Shown: piece after piece, positions 24,271-36,084 of the stretch
Layout: each line of letters opens with the position of its first letter
Numbering within the stretch: position 1 is the stretch's first letter
The notes under the pieces: generated by a model
The model's database searches: none
The model's input: only the letters and a program-made list of their open reading frames with translations
Told to the model about the DNA's origin: nothing
Translations under genes and position numbers: made by a program
Source: Fragum whitleyi
Lineage: Eukaryota; Mollusca; Bivalvia; Cardiida; Cardiidae
Assembly: GCA_948146395.1 (NCBI GenBank)
Contig: OX411543.1
Span: 61,803,676 to 61,867,675 of the forward strand
DNA: 64,000 bases
Direction: 5' to 3'

Positions 24271-24479
24271 CCTTTACATATTATATATTTGATGGAGAAA
24301 ACCTGTCAGTGGAGCATTACATGTACAAGCTCTCACGAGGCTCTTGTCAGTTTCATTCTGCAATGAATTTCAAGACAACCACAACAACATAATTTCATCT
24401 TCTTTAATTTTATTTTGCCAAAAAGAAAGGAATAGTCCCTTTACCTTTGGCAAAATTTGCATAGACCTCCTTAGTGCTC

Positions 24480-24480
<1 letters not shown>

Positions 24481-24514
<34 letters not shown>
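24481..24514. repeat. (AAC)n microsatellite
   Basis: Eleven uninterrupted AAC triplets; they produce a poly-Thr run in one frame, which is not a gene. Confidence 0.9.
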
Positions 24515-24515
<1 letters not shown>

Positions 24516-24975
24516 AACTCTGTATTCCAAAGCATTTCGGTAAAACAGAATGCTCGAGAAGACGAAAATATTCAATATAGTCAATGCGATATGAAGAAAT
24601 GAAATAAGGTTATTTCGCATTAATATCATTCATATCGAAGGGGAATGATCGCCGATATTAAATGGAAAGTCACGGTGAAAACTAGTTTACAGAAGTTGGC
24701 GGATTAAAGTAAAAAAGAAAAAAAAAATCAGACAATTATCACATTTTTTCCTCGAGAGAACCAAGTCAGGAAATGTTAGACAATCGTAGTATTTTGAGAA
24801 AAAGTCTCCTTAGAAATAGTGTTTTTCAACAATTTTCTTGTGGAATAAATTATAATTTGTAAATTAACGCACCGAGCATTAATTTTATGTTAAAACCGAC
24901 ATAAAAATATGGAACTATGATATGCAAGTATGCCTATTTTTGACTTTTTTTTTTATCCCTTTGCTACATTTTATT

Positions 24976-25238
24976 GTGACCCGTCACACGGAAAGGAACC
25001 AGCTGGGAAGTGCGAAAAGTGTCGATTCTGGTCAGACTGTGCGATCTGCGCATACTGATCAGGCTCGAAACTTTTCACAAATAACAATTTTCATTAATCT
25101 AGATTTATTATTCTTTCTTCTCGTGTATTTATGACCGAAAAACGACCTCCGGTTGACCTAAACAGGATCCCAGCCCTTTTCCATATATTTATATTTTACG
25201 GCATTCCGAGATGGTCCCTTTTCGCGTGACGGGTCACA
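24976..25238. mobile_element. MITE with GTGACCCGTCAC termini, copy 1
   Basis: Left GTGACCCGTCACACGGAAAGG and right CCCTTTTCGCGTGACGGGTCAC are inverted repeats of about 20 bp. The inner phrase CAGACTGTGCGATCTGCGCA...ATCAGGCTCGAAACTTTT is shared in inverted order with 46459-46729. Non-coding; a plus-strand frame through it is incidental. Confidence 0.65.
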
Positions 25239-25956
25239 TATATGTGTATCTTCATGATTCTTTCTTGAATAGTAGTATATTTTATTGTCACGAAAAAATA
25301 ACTGGGGAACAAGTATAGGTAAGAGGCGACAGCCTCTTACCTACTTAGCTACATTTGATTTTATAAGGATTCTTATTCCATATACCAAGGTGTTGACGAA
25401 ATGTGACCCTATCATAGAGTTTGCACTCTTTGAAGTTCCGAATGAAAGTTCATTGTTGTGTATTAATTGTTAAATTCCCTTTTCTTTCATGACATACATT
25501 AATCAATCTGAAATTTGTTTTATTTTGATTAATTTTGACAGAAAACGGTTTCCTATCATCATCTTCCTTCCACTTCCTTTTGTGAGTAAATTGTCTTATT
25601 ACATTTTTCATTCTTTTCAAGTAAGCTTGTTCGTTTTCCCAAAAATGCTGATCAACAAAGATTTCAGACTGGAAAAAGATAAATGTCATTTTTGAGTTTA
25701 AATAGCCAGTGTATGTTTATGTTACTGGGGTTTACATAAACAATTGTTTTACGATATTTGACCTCACTAATTAATCTGTCATCTGCAAATAAGAAACAGG
25801 CTCTTAGTGATTTTTGATAACTGGTTGATAAGAAGCAGAATGTAGCTAAAGTATCATAAATATATGAATAAGAGATTGTGCTGTAACAGTACAAGTCAAA
25901 ATAATTTTACAGAGATGTAGAATGGTCGTTCTAGATGAACAAAATCAACTAAGTGC
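25239..25956. other. AT-rich DNA, no gene seen
   Basis: Short overlapping frames on both strands (25285-25473, 25450-25689, 25489-25695, 25664-25894) lack any recognisable feature. Confidence 0.35.
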
Positions 25957-26121
25957 TTAAGGTAGTGATCCCGTAATAGTTTCGCATCGCCTCGGAAGAA
26001 ATTAACTATAAAATTGTTAACCGAGGTTTTCTAATGATTTTCATAAAGAAACCTCGGTCAACATTGCTACATATCATCAGATCCGCAACAGTGCGGAACT
26101 ATTACGGGTCCACTACCTTAA
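25957..26121. mobile_element. TTAA-flanked palindromic MITE, compact copy
   Basis: TTAAGGTAGTGATCCCGTAA ... TTACGGGTCCACTACCTTAA, with a central stem AACCGAGGTTTTCTAATG / CATAAAGAAACCTCGGTCA. The full ~160 bp is essentially one hairpin, and TTAA stands at both ends. Confidence 0.75.
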
Positions 26122-26882
26122 GGTTTCGGCCTAAGTCAACCTGTGCAATACTACTTTACTAATAGTCGACATTATACGCCCAGATAGTCCCTTTTCGTCT
26201 GAAAGGTCTCATAATATAAGACAGTGCGTGAGATTTCCATCAATTTTATATATGTACATAGCAAAGACTCTGATCAGCCTGTGCATCCCACACAATCTGT
26301 TCAGAGTCTTTGCTTTGCGTTGAGTTGATAGATAAGGGCTTAGAGTATTTGTACGCTATCAGATAACATTGTTTTTGCAGTAGATGGCTATCTACACTGC
26401 TCAATGTTTGTACCTCACGCACATAACAAATTGTTGGAAATGCCATGCACAGGCTCATATGTATGTATGCAAACTGGCATACGAATATTTTGATACTCGA
26501 ACGATCACCATACAACTTTAAAGATATAAAGAAAATAAGAAAGGCTCAGCGCGAAACGATTGCAACTGCCTGTATGTTTTTTATGCCTTTATTAATTTAT
26601 CGCTAAAACATTGTTTCCAGTGATATACTGAACTCGGGTAGGGCTTAAAACCATTTTGCAAAATGAGATTGCAGACTTTTTCAAAGGTTTTTAGGCATTT
26701 CTTATCCTAATCATTTTGAACCCGAGTCACTTTGATCCAAGAATAATCCTGCTTCGACAGGTGTGAACAGAGAATGGAACAATCTAAGTTAGTAGAACTT
26801 GTATCCACACCTTTTGCTCAAATTTTTATCTTGGACAAATGTGTAACATGTAAATGGAGTGTTATTCTGTGTTATTAATGAA
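26122..26882. other. AT-rich DNA with a MITE scrap, no gene seen
   Basis: TCCCTTTTCGTCTGAAAGGTCTCAT near 26189 recalls the right end of the GTGACCCGTCAC MITE. AGACTCTGATCAGCCTGTGCA near 26267 recalls its inside. The minus-strand frame 26246-26515 overlaps this scrap and is not supported. Confidence 0.35.
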
Positions 26883-27240
26883 CTGGCAGGGCGGGGCTTA
26901 GCCGTGACGTAAATTGGCGAGTTAACTTTTAAATATTTTGGGTTCATTGACAAGTAAGTCGGCATAAATCGTGAAATCGTGCAAATAACTGTAGCCTAAA
27001 ACCAAAAGGATTCACGTGCTTAGAGAAAGTGAACACATTTCATCGTTGGGTTACCAAAGCCCTGTAACTTCAGCTTGAACAAGCGCGCAGTGAAGTTACG
27101 AGGGTTTGGTTACCAATCAACGCTTTACGGTCTTAAGTTTATTATGTCGACTATCTCTAGAAGATAATAATATTGAATAAAAGCTGATTTACCTTAACCT
27201 TAAGTGCATCGATCCGTTACTTAGGCTCCGCCCTGCCAGG
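26883..27240. mobile_element. Foldback element with CTGGCAGGGCGGGGCT termini
   Basis: Left CTGGCAGGGCGGGGCTTAG and right AGGCTCCGCCCTGCCAG are inverted. An inner palindrome at about 27042-27124 pairs CATCGTTGGGTTACCAAAGCCC...TAACTTC with GAAGTTACGAGGGTTTGGTTACCAATCAACG. Non-coding. Confidence 0.65.
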
Positions 27241-27391
27241 GGAAAAATCGTGGATAATAAATGTGGAAAAAAGGGTCGTCTCAAAAGAAACACACGCATA
27301 TTCGAGTATTTCATTTAGGAATGCTCACAAATTATGAGCTTATTTTTTGAAACTATGAGTTTCGCTCTTGTACAGCTTATTTTTTTATCAC

Positions 27392-27829
27392 TACAGCTAG
27401 TAAAATCGTGAAATTGACACTCACCTCGATCAAAACCATTCATAATCACTAACTCAGCACTTAATTAATTCATTTATTCTATACATTCTTTTAAACCATT
27501 CAAAATCGCTCTAAAATCACAAAAAAAATATAAGTTCAACAACTTCATTCAATGGAAATTATTAAAAATTCCGCGATTTAACTGACTAAATTGAATCTGT
27601 AAGCATCTGATAGGTTCGAGAAGACGCAGAAAGCTATTATAAAGCTTGTACGCATATTTCATTAAAGGGAGGTAATCGATATCGCTTATTTAGTTCATCT
27701 TGAACAAAAATAGCCATATTGGATTACCTCCTTTCAATTTCATTTAAAATTCGCTCAACACACTCATTTAACATCATTCCTTGGTAATTCCAAAATAATT
27801 CAACTAGTCAATTTCACGATTGTCTTAAG
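27392..27829 (+). mobile_element. Tc1/mariner-type MITE, full-length but diverged
   Basis: It runs from TACAGCTAGTAAAATCGTGA to CAATTTCACGATTGTCTTA, with the central hairpin GGGAGGTAATCGATATCGC...GCCATATTGGATTACCTCC at about 27668-27730. A 16-nt G run begins 19 bp past its right end. Confidence 0.7.
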
Positions 27830-30055
27830 GAGGGCCGTTACAGTTTCGGGGGGGGGGGGGGGGTATCCAGATATCTGCGAAACAGATGTATGTTTTAGAG
27901 CATTCATATGCACAGATATATTGAAAATATCAACAGAGCTTTCCACGCATATTTTGAAAATATTTACATTTTTCTTAAGGTGACCATGTTTTCGAAAATA
28001 TCAAAGAAAACTGTTTATTACACCGACCAATCACAGTACTGGTGTGCTAAATCAACATATATTTAAAGCCAAAGGTATGAAAAATATGAAAATATAATAA
28101 ACTTTCTAGTAAGGGCATAAATAAGCGACAAGTGGACATTTTGCTTTAAATGCTCCTCAAAGATAAAAAGTGAATATTTTTTTGAAGGCAAAAAAAGCAA
28201 ACACTTATATCAAATAAATTCGAAATATGTCAATAGAAAATTAGCCCAACTATCGGTCAACTGAAATTAATACAGAAAAGTATATGTATCCAGGCACTTT
28301 TAGTCAATTTGATAAGTTTGAAATACAGTACCCCCCCCCCCCCCCCCATATTTTACTACTCTAATTTGATTTTGTACAGACATTGTTACGTCCCCTGATT
28401 TCCCAATCAGCAATAAAAATCATTTGTAATTTTGATACACTTGGTAACGCCTATGGCAGTTGTAGGATTTCTGTAACGGGGTGTAAACTACAATCAAGGG
28501 GAGGGGGGGGGGGGGGGGGAGTCGTTTCACACCATTACCTAAGTTTTGCCGAATTACCCAGTGAAAGACTGAACATCCCATTCCCTCTGGATCCGCCACA
28601 TGCACAGCCATTATCCTGATCAAAACATGAGGTTTTCCTCCATAAACTCATTTTCTTTATGAGGCAATTACACATAGATATAATATGTCATTTCAGTTGC
28701 TACGGAAGATATGATGGTTTATTACTCGATTGAAAAAAAAGAAAACATGACTTTCGATTGATTTTAAAGATTTTAGAATTCTGTTATTATGTTGATAATT
28801 TGAACCTAATATATTTTACAATGATTTGGAAACAATTTCATAAATTTTAAATTGATTTTCTCGATTCTGTGGATTATATAGAGGGAATGATATAAAGATG
28901 GAAATTTAGAGAGAAGAAATGAATTTTTGATAAGTTGAAATTGCCCTTTTTCTACGTTGTCTCCTTTTCCGTTTTCACAACGTGTAACATACGTAACATA
29001 TGGGATCTTTACAGGCAAAAGTAACATATCATTTTGAATATTTCTGAAAATAATACTGAAAAACGAACAGACAGTTAACAGTGCAGAAAAGTAAACTTGA
29101 AAGGATAGAAATCGCATCCAGGTGGCAAAATCTTATTATTTGGGATATGATTTATCACCCCATGTCAGTTTTTACCGAAGTCGTAAATAAAAAAAGCATA
29201 TTTTTTCTCCTTTTCAAGCAATGTTCAAATGACTGAAAGATGACTACCTTTTATATGCATCCATTACATGATAGTTTTATACTTACAACGATATAACCCA
29301 AACTCCAATATTCCCTTTCGGTGATGAAGCGAACGTGATAGCCTTGCGTCCAGGACAACAAAGCGAAGCAAACGTTTAGCTCATGCACATGCGAGCAATG
29401 CGGGAGTATAAATAGCAAAATGTTTGCTCCGTTTTGTCATCCTAAATGCAGGGCTTGTGATAGGTCTATCAACGTCGCCCGTACTTCGTTGAAATAACGA
29501 AGCACAAGTGTGAAACACTCATTAGATATACTTTATACGGTAATGCAGACTACCATTTCTCGGATGATAGTTTGTGATTCGTTATTCTGAAAGCATGTCC
29601 AGATTTCATTTTGTCCCTCGTAATTATTGCCAAACCCTGCAGTTCGGGATGCAAAAACATTTGCAAACGTTTAGATAGTGAACCTATCTTAGCAGTCTTA
29701 TGTTTCTGAAATGTTTCGCGAACGTTTTTATTTTGAATTCAGGACAATACTGCGTGTAGGTTGACAAAATTACGATTGTTTGAAAAATAGCCCTCCTCTG
29801 TGCACGTGCAACTTCATATAAAGTTGATTTTAACAAGGCCCCTCACAATTTTTTTTTCTAGGCGAGTTGTCTCCCCAAAACTGCAACGTCCCACCTTAAC
29901 CCTAACGGCTAGTTGAAACATTGAGTACTATAGTTGCCAAGAATAATCCGTTTAATTGCGATCCAAACTTTGAATAATATAGGTTGCCAGAGATAATGAT
30001 AAACATAATTTATGAGAAAGATCCGTACAAATCAAAGAATCCGATATTCCTTATT
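27830..30055. other. AT-rich DNA with three homopolymer G/C runs, no supported gene
   Basis: G run 27848-27863, C run 28331-28347 and G run 28503-28519. A weak inverted pair lies between ATCCTAAATGCAGGG (near 29440) and CCCTGCAGTTCGGGAT (near 29636). A 103-codon minus frame (28806-29117) starts with a hydrophobic stretch but carries no motif and is treated as chance. Confidence 0.35.
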
Positions 30056-30877
30056 AGCTCACATGTATATCAAAATGAAGCTATTTATGAGCACAAGCAG
30101 TTGAGCAACTGAAGACCTCCATAGCTATAACGGTTAAGACCAAACATTGTGGAAAAGGGTAATTTTGTACAGAACAAGCAACTTCATGACGGTTGGATGA
30201 AATTGGCTCATAATTTAACAAAGTACAGTCTTAAGTACTACCTAGGTACTACTACAATCTTAGATACAAAACTCGGTCTCAAAAGGCTCTTTTGAAACAA
30301 TCAATTTCCATTAATTTTGTCAACACACTTGTCAAACCGATTTGGTCTGTTTTCAAAATAGATGTTAGGTATGGCGCAACAGCATAATATAATATTTTGA
30401 AATATTTTCTGCGATTTATTTCAAATAATAGTTTTTGAATTCAATGACCTGTAATAAATTACTATATATTTATCATTCAGTGAAATAGAAAATAATATTT
30501 TGCTTAACAACCTTACAGGTATATAAACTATTAATGTCCATTTATATTTTGATAACACACCATACCTTACAAAGGTCTACACGTATACAAAATTAGAATG
30601 ACATTTACGACATATGTGTTTATAAAATAAGTCAAAATAAATTGCTTGCATAACTACGTTTTGGGCTCGAGTTTTATACCAACGTTTGTAGTAGTACCTG
30701 GGTAGTACTTTTATCAAATATGGGCCAATTTTATTCAACAGTCTTGCAGTTGCTTGTTCTGTACAAAATGAAACTTTTCCACAATGTTTTAGCTATACCG
30801 CTATAGCTATGGTAGTCTTCTGTTGCTTAACTGCTTATTATCATGAATAGCTTCATTATTATAAACAATATACCTGG
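30056..30877. mobile_element. 820-bp foldback element with ~220-bp arms
   Basis: The left arm (30056-30285) contains AAGCAGTTGAGCAAC, CATAGCTATAACGGTTAAG, TTTGTACAGAACAAGCAACT and AGTACTACCTAGGTACTACTAC. The right arm (about 30655-30877) carries the inverted GTAGTAGTACCTGGGTAGTACT, AGTTGCTTGTTCTGTACAAA, CGCTATAGCTATGG and TTGCTTAACTGCTT. The ~370-bp spacer is AT-rich and non-coding. Confidence 0.7.
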
Positions 30878-31420
30878 ATATACTGCCTTTTCTTAGTAAA
30901 TGAAGTGTTTGAAAATTGGGCCTCAAACACTTTACATGAACCTTAATTCTTGGAATAACATTTGTCCTGGCCGCTTTTCTCCGTGTTTTTCTAGATGGCA
31001 GTCTCTGAAAATACAAATTAACCAGAATGCACTTTTAAGATATCACTTGATTACATATATTTTTTACATTCTTGGTACAATATCTATTAGTTAAAGTTAA
31101 TTTGGAAATCCCGACATCCTCAAAGAGAGATGCCAGCCAGTTAAGGATAGGAATTTTGTTATTTTTGATGCAATTTGTGAAAGACGAGGGGTCACCATCT
31201 ACTTTGCCGAACAATCCTCTCTGATTGTGCTATGAAATTGTTAATTCAACATTCCGAAGGTTGAATCGAGTTGTTTACAATAGATGTTTTTGGTCCCAAC
31301 TATTATTTGGCTAATTTCGCCTGAGACTCTGTGCATATTCCGTGTATCTTCGGAAGATTTCCGAGTTCAAATTACCTAAACCGTTAATAACGTATTAATT
31401 TAACCAGCAATTTAGAGCAT

Positions 31421-31493
31421 GAAAGAATAGCTCAGTCGGATAAGGTGTATCGCTTTCGATCACACATCTATGAGTTCAAGTCTCCGAGGTGCT
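31421..31493 (+). tRNA. tRNA-like sequence, left unit
   Basis: A-box-like ATAGCTCAGTCGG and B-box-like GAGTTCAAGTC stand at tRNA spacing, with an anticodon-arm-like TATCGCTTTCGATCACACA between them. The acceptor stem does not close and one base seems missing from the anticodon stem, so a pseudo-tRNA or SINE head is more likely than a working tRNA. A TTTTTCTTTTTTTTT run follows. Confidence 0.35.
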
Positions 31494-31977
31494 AGTCTTT
31501 TTCTTTTTTTTTTAACTTTTCTTCGTCCATATCACAAGCTCACACTAAGGAATTAATTATTAAACGACCACTTTCTGCTGATTCTTATCGCGACATCTAA
31601 GATGCAAATAATCTTTTATTGTTGTATAAAAGTGAAATATATACATGTGCGCTGCACTTATTTTTCTTTAACCAACAGGAAAAGATGTTTCCCAGTTTTC
31701 AGGAAATAGCAAATTTTTCCGATTAAGCCTAATTTTGAACCTTCTCCAAAGGTAAGAAAGCACCTTTACCTAAGTTTTCTAAAGGACATCCCGCATCAGC
31801 AGAGCCACCTTTTCTGATGTTTTATAAATCAAAAGCAAACCAAATATATGAAAAAATATTTTTTCGAAATTACAAGAAAGTTGATAAACCCTAATACACC
31901 CTTCGTCTGAAAAATAACATACGTGATTGTAAGACAGAAAAAAGAAAAAATAGAAAACGAGGCAGAAAAATATTCTT

Positions 31978-32045
31978 TCTCTCACACGGATTGAACTTTG
32001 GTTCTCTTGAATCAGAGGCGGCTGTCTTAACCTCTACACCACAGG
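31978..32045 (-). tRNA. tRNA-Glu-like sequence, right unit
   Basis: On the minus strand a GTGGTGTAGAGGTTAAGAC D-arm is followed by CCTCTGATTCAAGAGA, whose seven-base loop GATTCAA centres on TTC (Glu), and by AAGTTCAATCC as B box. The acceptor arm is poor. T-rich sequence follows downstream on the minus strand. Confidence 0.4.
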
Positions 32046-32512
32046 TCTGAGTAGTATACATGCATCCAGTAAACGCTTAAATCTTAATTTTAATTGGCGG
32101 AATTTGTCGATCATTCGTGATCTTCCGAAATCACTGACGGAAAATAAACAGAGTCTCAGGCGAAATTAGCCAAGGAATACCTTTGGGGGAGCTGTTGTTT
32201 TTTCTAAATGACAGCCAATACAAATACATTAGCAACCGTTGTTTTCCATAATCATTAAGGACCAAAAACATAAATGTCTAGTGTTCTTGCTTCAAGCTGA
32301 AATTGCTTATTTGAAGACCAAACGTCTTGAATGATAGATGGCAGCCAGTGTTAAATATGACATTTGCCCCTTTTTTCAGTCCATAAGTACATCCATCATC
32401 ATAAAAGCCCTCTCTGATAGGACAAAGAAAAAATTACCTGATAATATTCAGTGAGAATACAAAAGCTAACAATCGATGGCAGAAATTTTTAAACACGTAA
32501 TTTTGCTTAGTT

Positions 32513-33956
32513 AAGATGGAAGAGGACAATTGCGGTTTTTAGGAAAAGTGCATAAAGATTGGTATCTATCGAAACTTTGTCTGAGTGCGATCTCAACGGT
32601 GTCTATTTTTTAACGTTGAATTCTGAAATTACGTTACCATGACGTCGTTAAAATGACGATTTCGCGAGTTTTTAACAAATGAACCTATACCCTCTTAAAC
32701 GCTTACCGTGATCGTTATCAAGACGATTCAAATAAATCGAAAACATCGAAATGACGCAAAATAAAGAGTGAACATTGACATGTAATCTGAAAATACTTAT
32801 ATTCAACGATAAAAACAGGTGATTGAATCTAAGTTAAATTTTCAAAAAATTGCAGCCCGAAAAAATAGCATTTAATTTTTTTTTCGAAAAATCGGTCCGA
32901 TGAAATTAGTCTGATATTTGATATTTCTTTTCCTGTTTTCGTTTTATATTCTCGCATCTTAATGTGACGTTTCACCGTACGGAATTTCTCCAATAGGGAT
33001 TCGAAGTTTATTACCTTAACGTCGAAATTACGAAAAAGACAAAGGCAGTAAGTCGAAAAATTCGCTAAATTCTTTTGACATACTTCACTATTAGTATTTT
33101 TAAGATTTCTGTATATAGAAAAAGTAAATGTCGAAAATATATTTCATTTGTTTGATAAAAATTCATTGAGATTTTCCAATTTTATTTGAAATGATATCAC
33201 TGCGCCCACAAATAGTTTTTAACGTGCTAATGAATAGAAACGTCAAAACATAGAGGTTGCGATTAAAACTTACAAAATAAGTGTTCGTTTATAGCGACGT
33301 CGACGTAATTCTTACTGAGGTCATAGATCAGGAACACTTGTGTTAGGTAAATTCTCGTGTACCGCGAAGTTTTGGTTTATTGGAATAAAATTTTGAGGGC
33401 CTTTTCCTTGAATGCTATTGAACACGTCTAGGAATTTTGATCATTTTATACTAATAGATCGCAAATTAATCAAAATAAAGATAGAAAATTAATAGGCGTA
33501 ATTTTTAACGTCAATGTCAACCATTAAATCTATATTATAAAAAAATATGTGCGGTAGTAAAATTATAAAAAAAATTATTGGTCCAATTTTGTAAAAATTT
33601 GTTAATAGCGAGATTTTTGGAAAAGTAAAAAATGTGAAAATTGATTTCAATCAATTCACATGTCTATATATTTAGATTCAAAGAATTTTATATGGTATTT
33701 GGGCTATGAACATTCATTAAGCTCCATTTTAGTGCAACTGGCAGAACGAAAACGTCTTGTATTAAATCGTATTGCGCAATTAAGTCGGTTGTAGAAAGCG
33801 CGCCAAATCGTGAATTTTACGACGTCATGGTAACGTTATTTCTAAATTAATAAACAAATAAGGTACGCCGTTGAGATCTCATTAATTTAGAGATTATATA
33901 TATACAAAAAAATACTCACTTCTCTCAAAAACGCCATTGTCCTCTTCCACCTAAAC
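32513..33956. mobile_element. 1.44-kb foldback element
   Basis: Left terminus: AGATGGAAGAGGACAATTGCGG, with GAGATCTCAACGG-type and AAATTACGTTACCATGACGTCG blocks to 32690. Right terminus: the inverted set, with CGACGTCATGGTAACG, CGTTGAGATCTC and GCCATTGTCCTCTTCCACCT (33815-33956). Arms are ~175 bp. The ~1.1-kb interior has no coding frame, so this is a non-autonomous element. Confidence 0.7.
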
Positions 33957-34429
33957 TGATATAGTTTCGTTGGGTGAGCATGTCACTCCTGCGGAGGTGT
34001 ATCAAGTTGTTCACCATATACATGTATCCATGATATCAATATTCTGTACATGATAAAATGAAATTTGAAATATGAAATGGCAGTCAGGCTATAATTCGGA
34101 TTCATCTTATATCTGTAGAAATATCTTTATGACTTGTGTACATGTTTTTTGTCGATGAAAGATGCATATTGGTATCATTTTCTCCATTTGTCAGTCCGTG
34201 TGTTTATACATTATGCTAATAGTAGTTAATTTCTTGTTTAGATTAAGAACATCATTAAATTGTCAAGGGTTAGTGGCATAAGCGACTTTCGAATGATATG
34301 AATGTTTTATTTTTAATCGAACTCGAACATAATTGTATATTGATAACGTATTGTTCTATGAGAAGATATGCATGCCTTCAAGGACCAATCAGAAGTTTTC
34401 AATTCCACTACAGGTAATGGAATTATTTG
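33957..34429. other. AT-rich DNA, no gene seen
   Basis: No supported feature was recognised. Confidence 0.35.
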
Positions 34430-34575
34430 ATTGATTTTCGGAGTGGTTTTGGTCGATTGGATGCTGTTTGAATATTTTGGGCAGTTTGAGTTAGTGTTTC
34501 AAGAATGCTATGAATGGAACGCTGAGTAAATACTTAAGAATAGTTTTAACTAGAATAAGTGTTAAGTTAACAATG
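34430..34575 (-). mobile_element. Tc1/mariner-type MITE, decayed fragment
   Basis: ATGGAACGCTGAGTAAATACTTAAGAATAG and GTTAAGTTAACAATG follow the family's inverted left end, with many substitutions. Confidence 0.4.
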
Positions 34576-35229
34576 TTTTTTTGACCACAAAACATTCCAT
34601 TCATTTAAAGACATGTTTTCATGAAACTTTCAAAGAACATTCCTCACCCGAAAGCGTACAATTTATGCTATTTTCTGGGTTGTTCATTTACTGAGGAATG
34701 TTCGGGCCTGGCTCGGCTTGCTATATAAAGCTAACAATCCGTGTTTGTGAACAGGTGAATGATTGTTGAATTGTTTTGGTATATGTTTGAATGAGTGTGT
34801 TGGACGAGATTTTGATATAACTACAGGAAGATAATAAAACAAACAAAATTGAATATTATCGAAATAGAGGTATATGATTACCATTGACAACAACGCATAA
34901 ATGAAAGGGAGACGAGGAATCTTAATATAACATATACTTATGGACGATTGATAATAAATGTGAATCTTGTAGCGGCATTGTAATCCACGGAGAAAAAAAT
35001 GAAACTCTTTAATTTAACGTTGGTATTCCAAAAATTAGAGGAAAAGACCTTGCACACATGCTAATTTAGCATCATTTTTTTTATATGATTGACTTGACTT
35101 GCTCATATATTAGCTGACTTGATAAAAAAAATATATATTTTTATCACTTCTCATTCCCGTTCTCTATAACCGTTCAAAACAATAGGGGCTCCATATTTTA
35201 ACAAGGTCAACACAGTAGGGGTTCCATAT
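34576..35229. other. AT-rich DNA, no gene seen
   Basis: A 69-codon minus frame (34684-34893) has no feature beyond a short hydrophobic start. Nothing else was seen. Confidence 0.35.
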
Positions 35230-35388
35230 TTAAGGTAGAGGACCCGTAATTGTTCCGCAACATTTCGGATTAAATGGTGTTTCACAATGTTTGCAGAGGT
35301 TTCCTAATGAAAATCATTAGGAAACCACTGTTAACACTGTTAAAGTGATTACTTCCAAAACATTGCGGACTATTAAAGGTTCACCTTA
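35230..35388. mobile_element. TTAA-type palindromic MITE
   Basis: TTAAGGTAGAGGACCCGTAA at the left, the inverted AGGTTCACCTTA at the right, and the CCTAATGAAAATCATTAGG centre at about 35311. It is immediately abutted by the next MITE. Confidence 0.65.
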
Positions 35389-35389
35389 C

Positions 35390-35828
35390 TACAGTTAGGA
35401 ACATCGTGAAAATTATATTAACATGTGGATCAAAACCATTCCAAATCACTCACTTGTCGCACCCTTCATTCATTCCAAACACTCACTCAAACCATTTAAA
35501 TCGTTCCTAAATCACTAAAAGATATATAATCAACAACTTAAGATTAAAAATCGCTCAAAAATATCCATGACTTTACTGACTTCATCGAATTTGGAAGCAG
35601 ATGCTTGGTTAGACAAACATGCACATATTTCTTTATAACTTTTATATATAATTTACTAAAGGGAGTAAATCCAATATCGCTAATTTTGTGCATCCTGAAC
35701 AAAATTAGCGATAATGGATTAACTCCCTTTAAGTTCATTTAAAACTTACTCCTATCGCTCATTCAATTGCACTCCCAAATCATTCCAACTTAATTCAGAT
35801 CGTCGATTTCACAATCTTCTTAACTGTA
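35390..35828 (+). mobile_element. Tc1/mariner-type MITE, full-length
   Basis: TACAGTTAGGAACATCGTGA to TTTCACAATCTTCTTAACTGTA, with the central hairpin GGGAGTAAATCCAATATCGCTAA...TTAGCGATAATGGATTAACTCCC near 35660-35728. Confidence 0.75.
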
Positions 35829-36084
35829 CCGCCCATTTGACCGATGCACATATAGTTAACTATACAAGTACTGACTTTTCTCATCTATATTTCCCGATTT
35901 TTCGTCTAAATTTATTGACAGACTATGAAATTTATAATGATAATAAATAGAATGAATGTAGAATAAAATATGATGATAATGATAAAATGTAATGATAGTT
36001 TTAATATTTGATGATAATCATGATGAAAAAGAAAAGAACATACAGAAAAAGCACAAAACGCGTAAAGGCTATTGATTTATTACA

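Larger units (their letters stand above)
31266..32290. mobile_element. Inverted pair of tRNA-like units (1-kb foldback)
   Basis: GTTTTTGGTCC (31286) and GGCTAATTTCGCCTGAGACT (31309) on the left recur inverted on the right at 32260 and 32149. In each arm a tRNA-like segment lies ~90-100 bp further inwards and is followed by a T-rich run in its own sense. The two units therefore face each other. The centre is unremarkable AT-rich DNA. Confidence 0.6.

Noticed and set aside
28806..29117. 103-codon minus-strand frame with hydrophobic start
   Set aside because: AT-rich DNA easily gives such frames; no motif, no convincing splice context and no neighbouring coding evidence.
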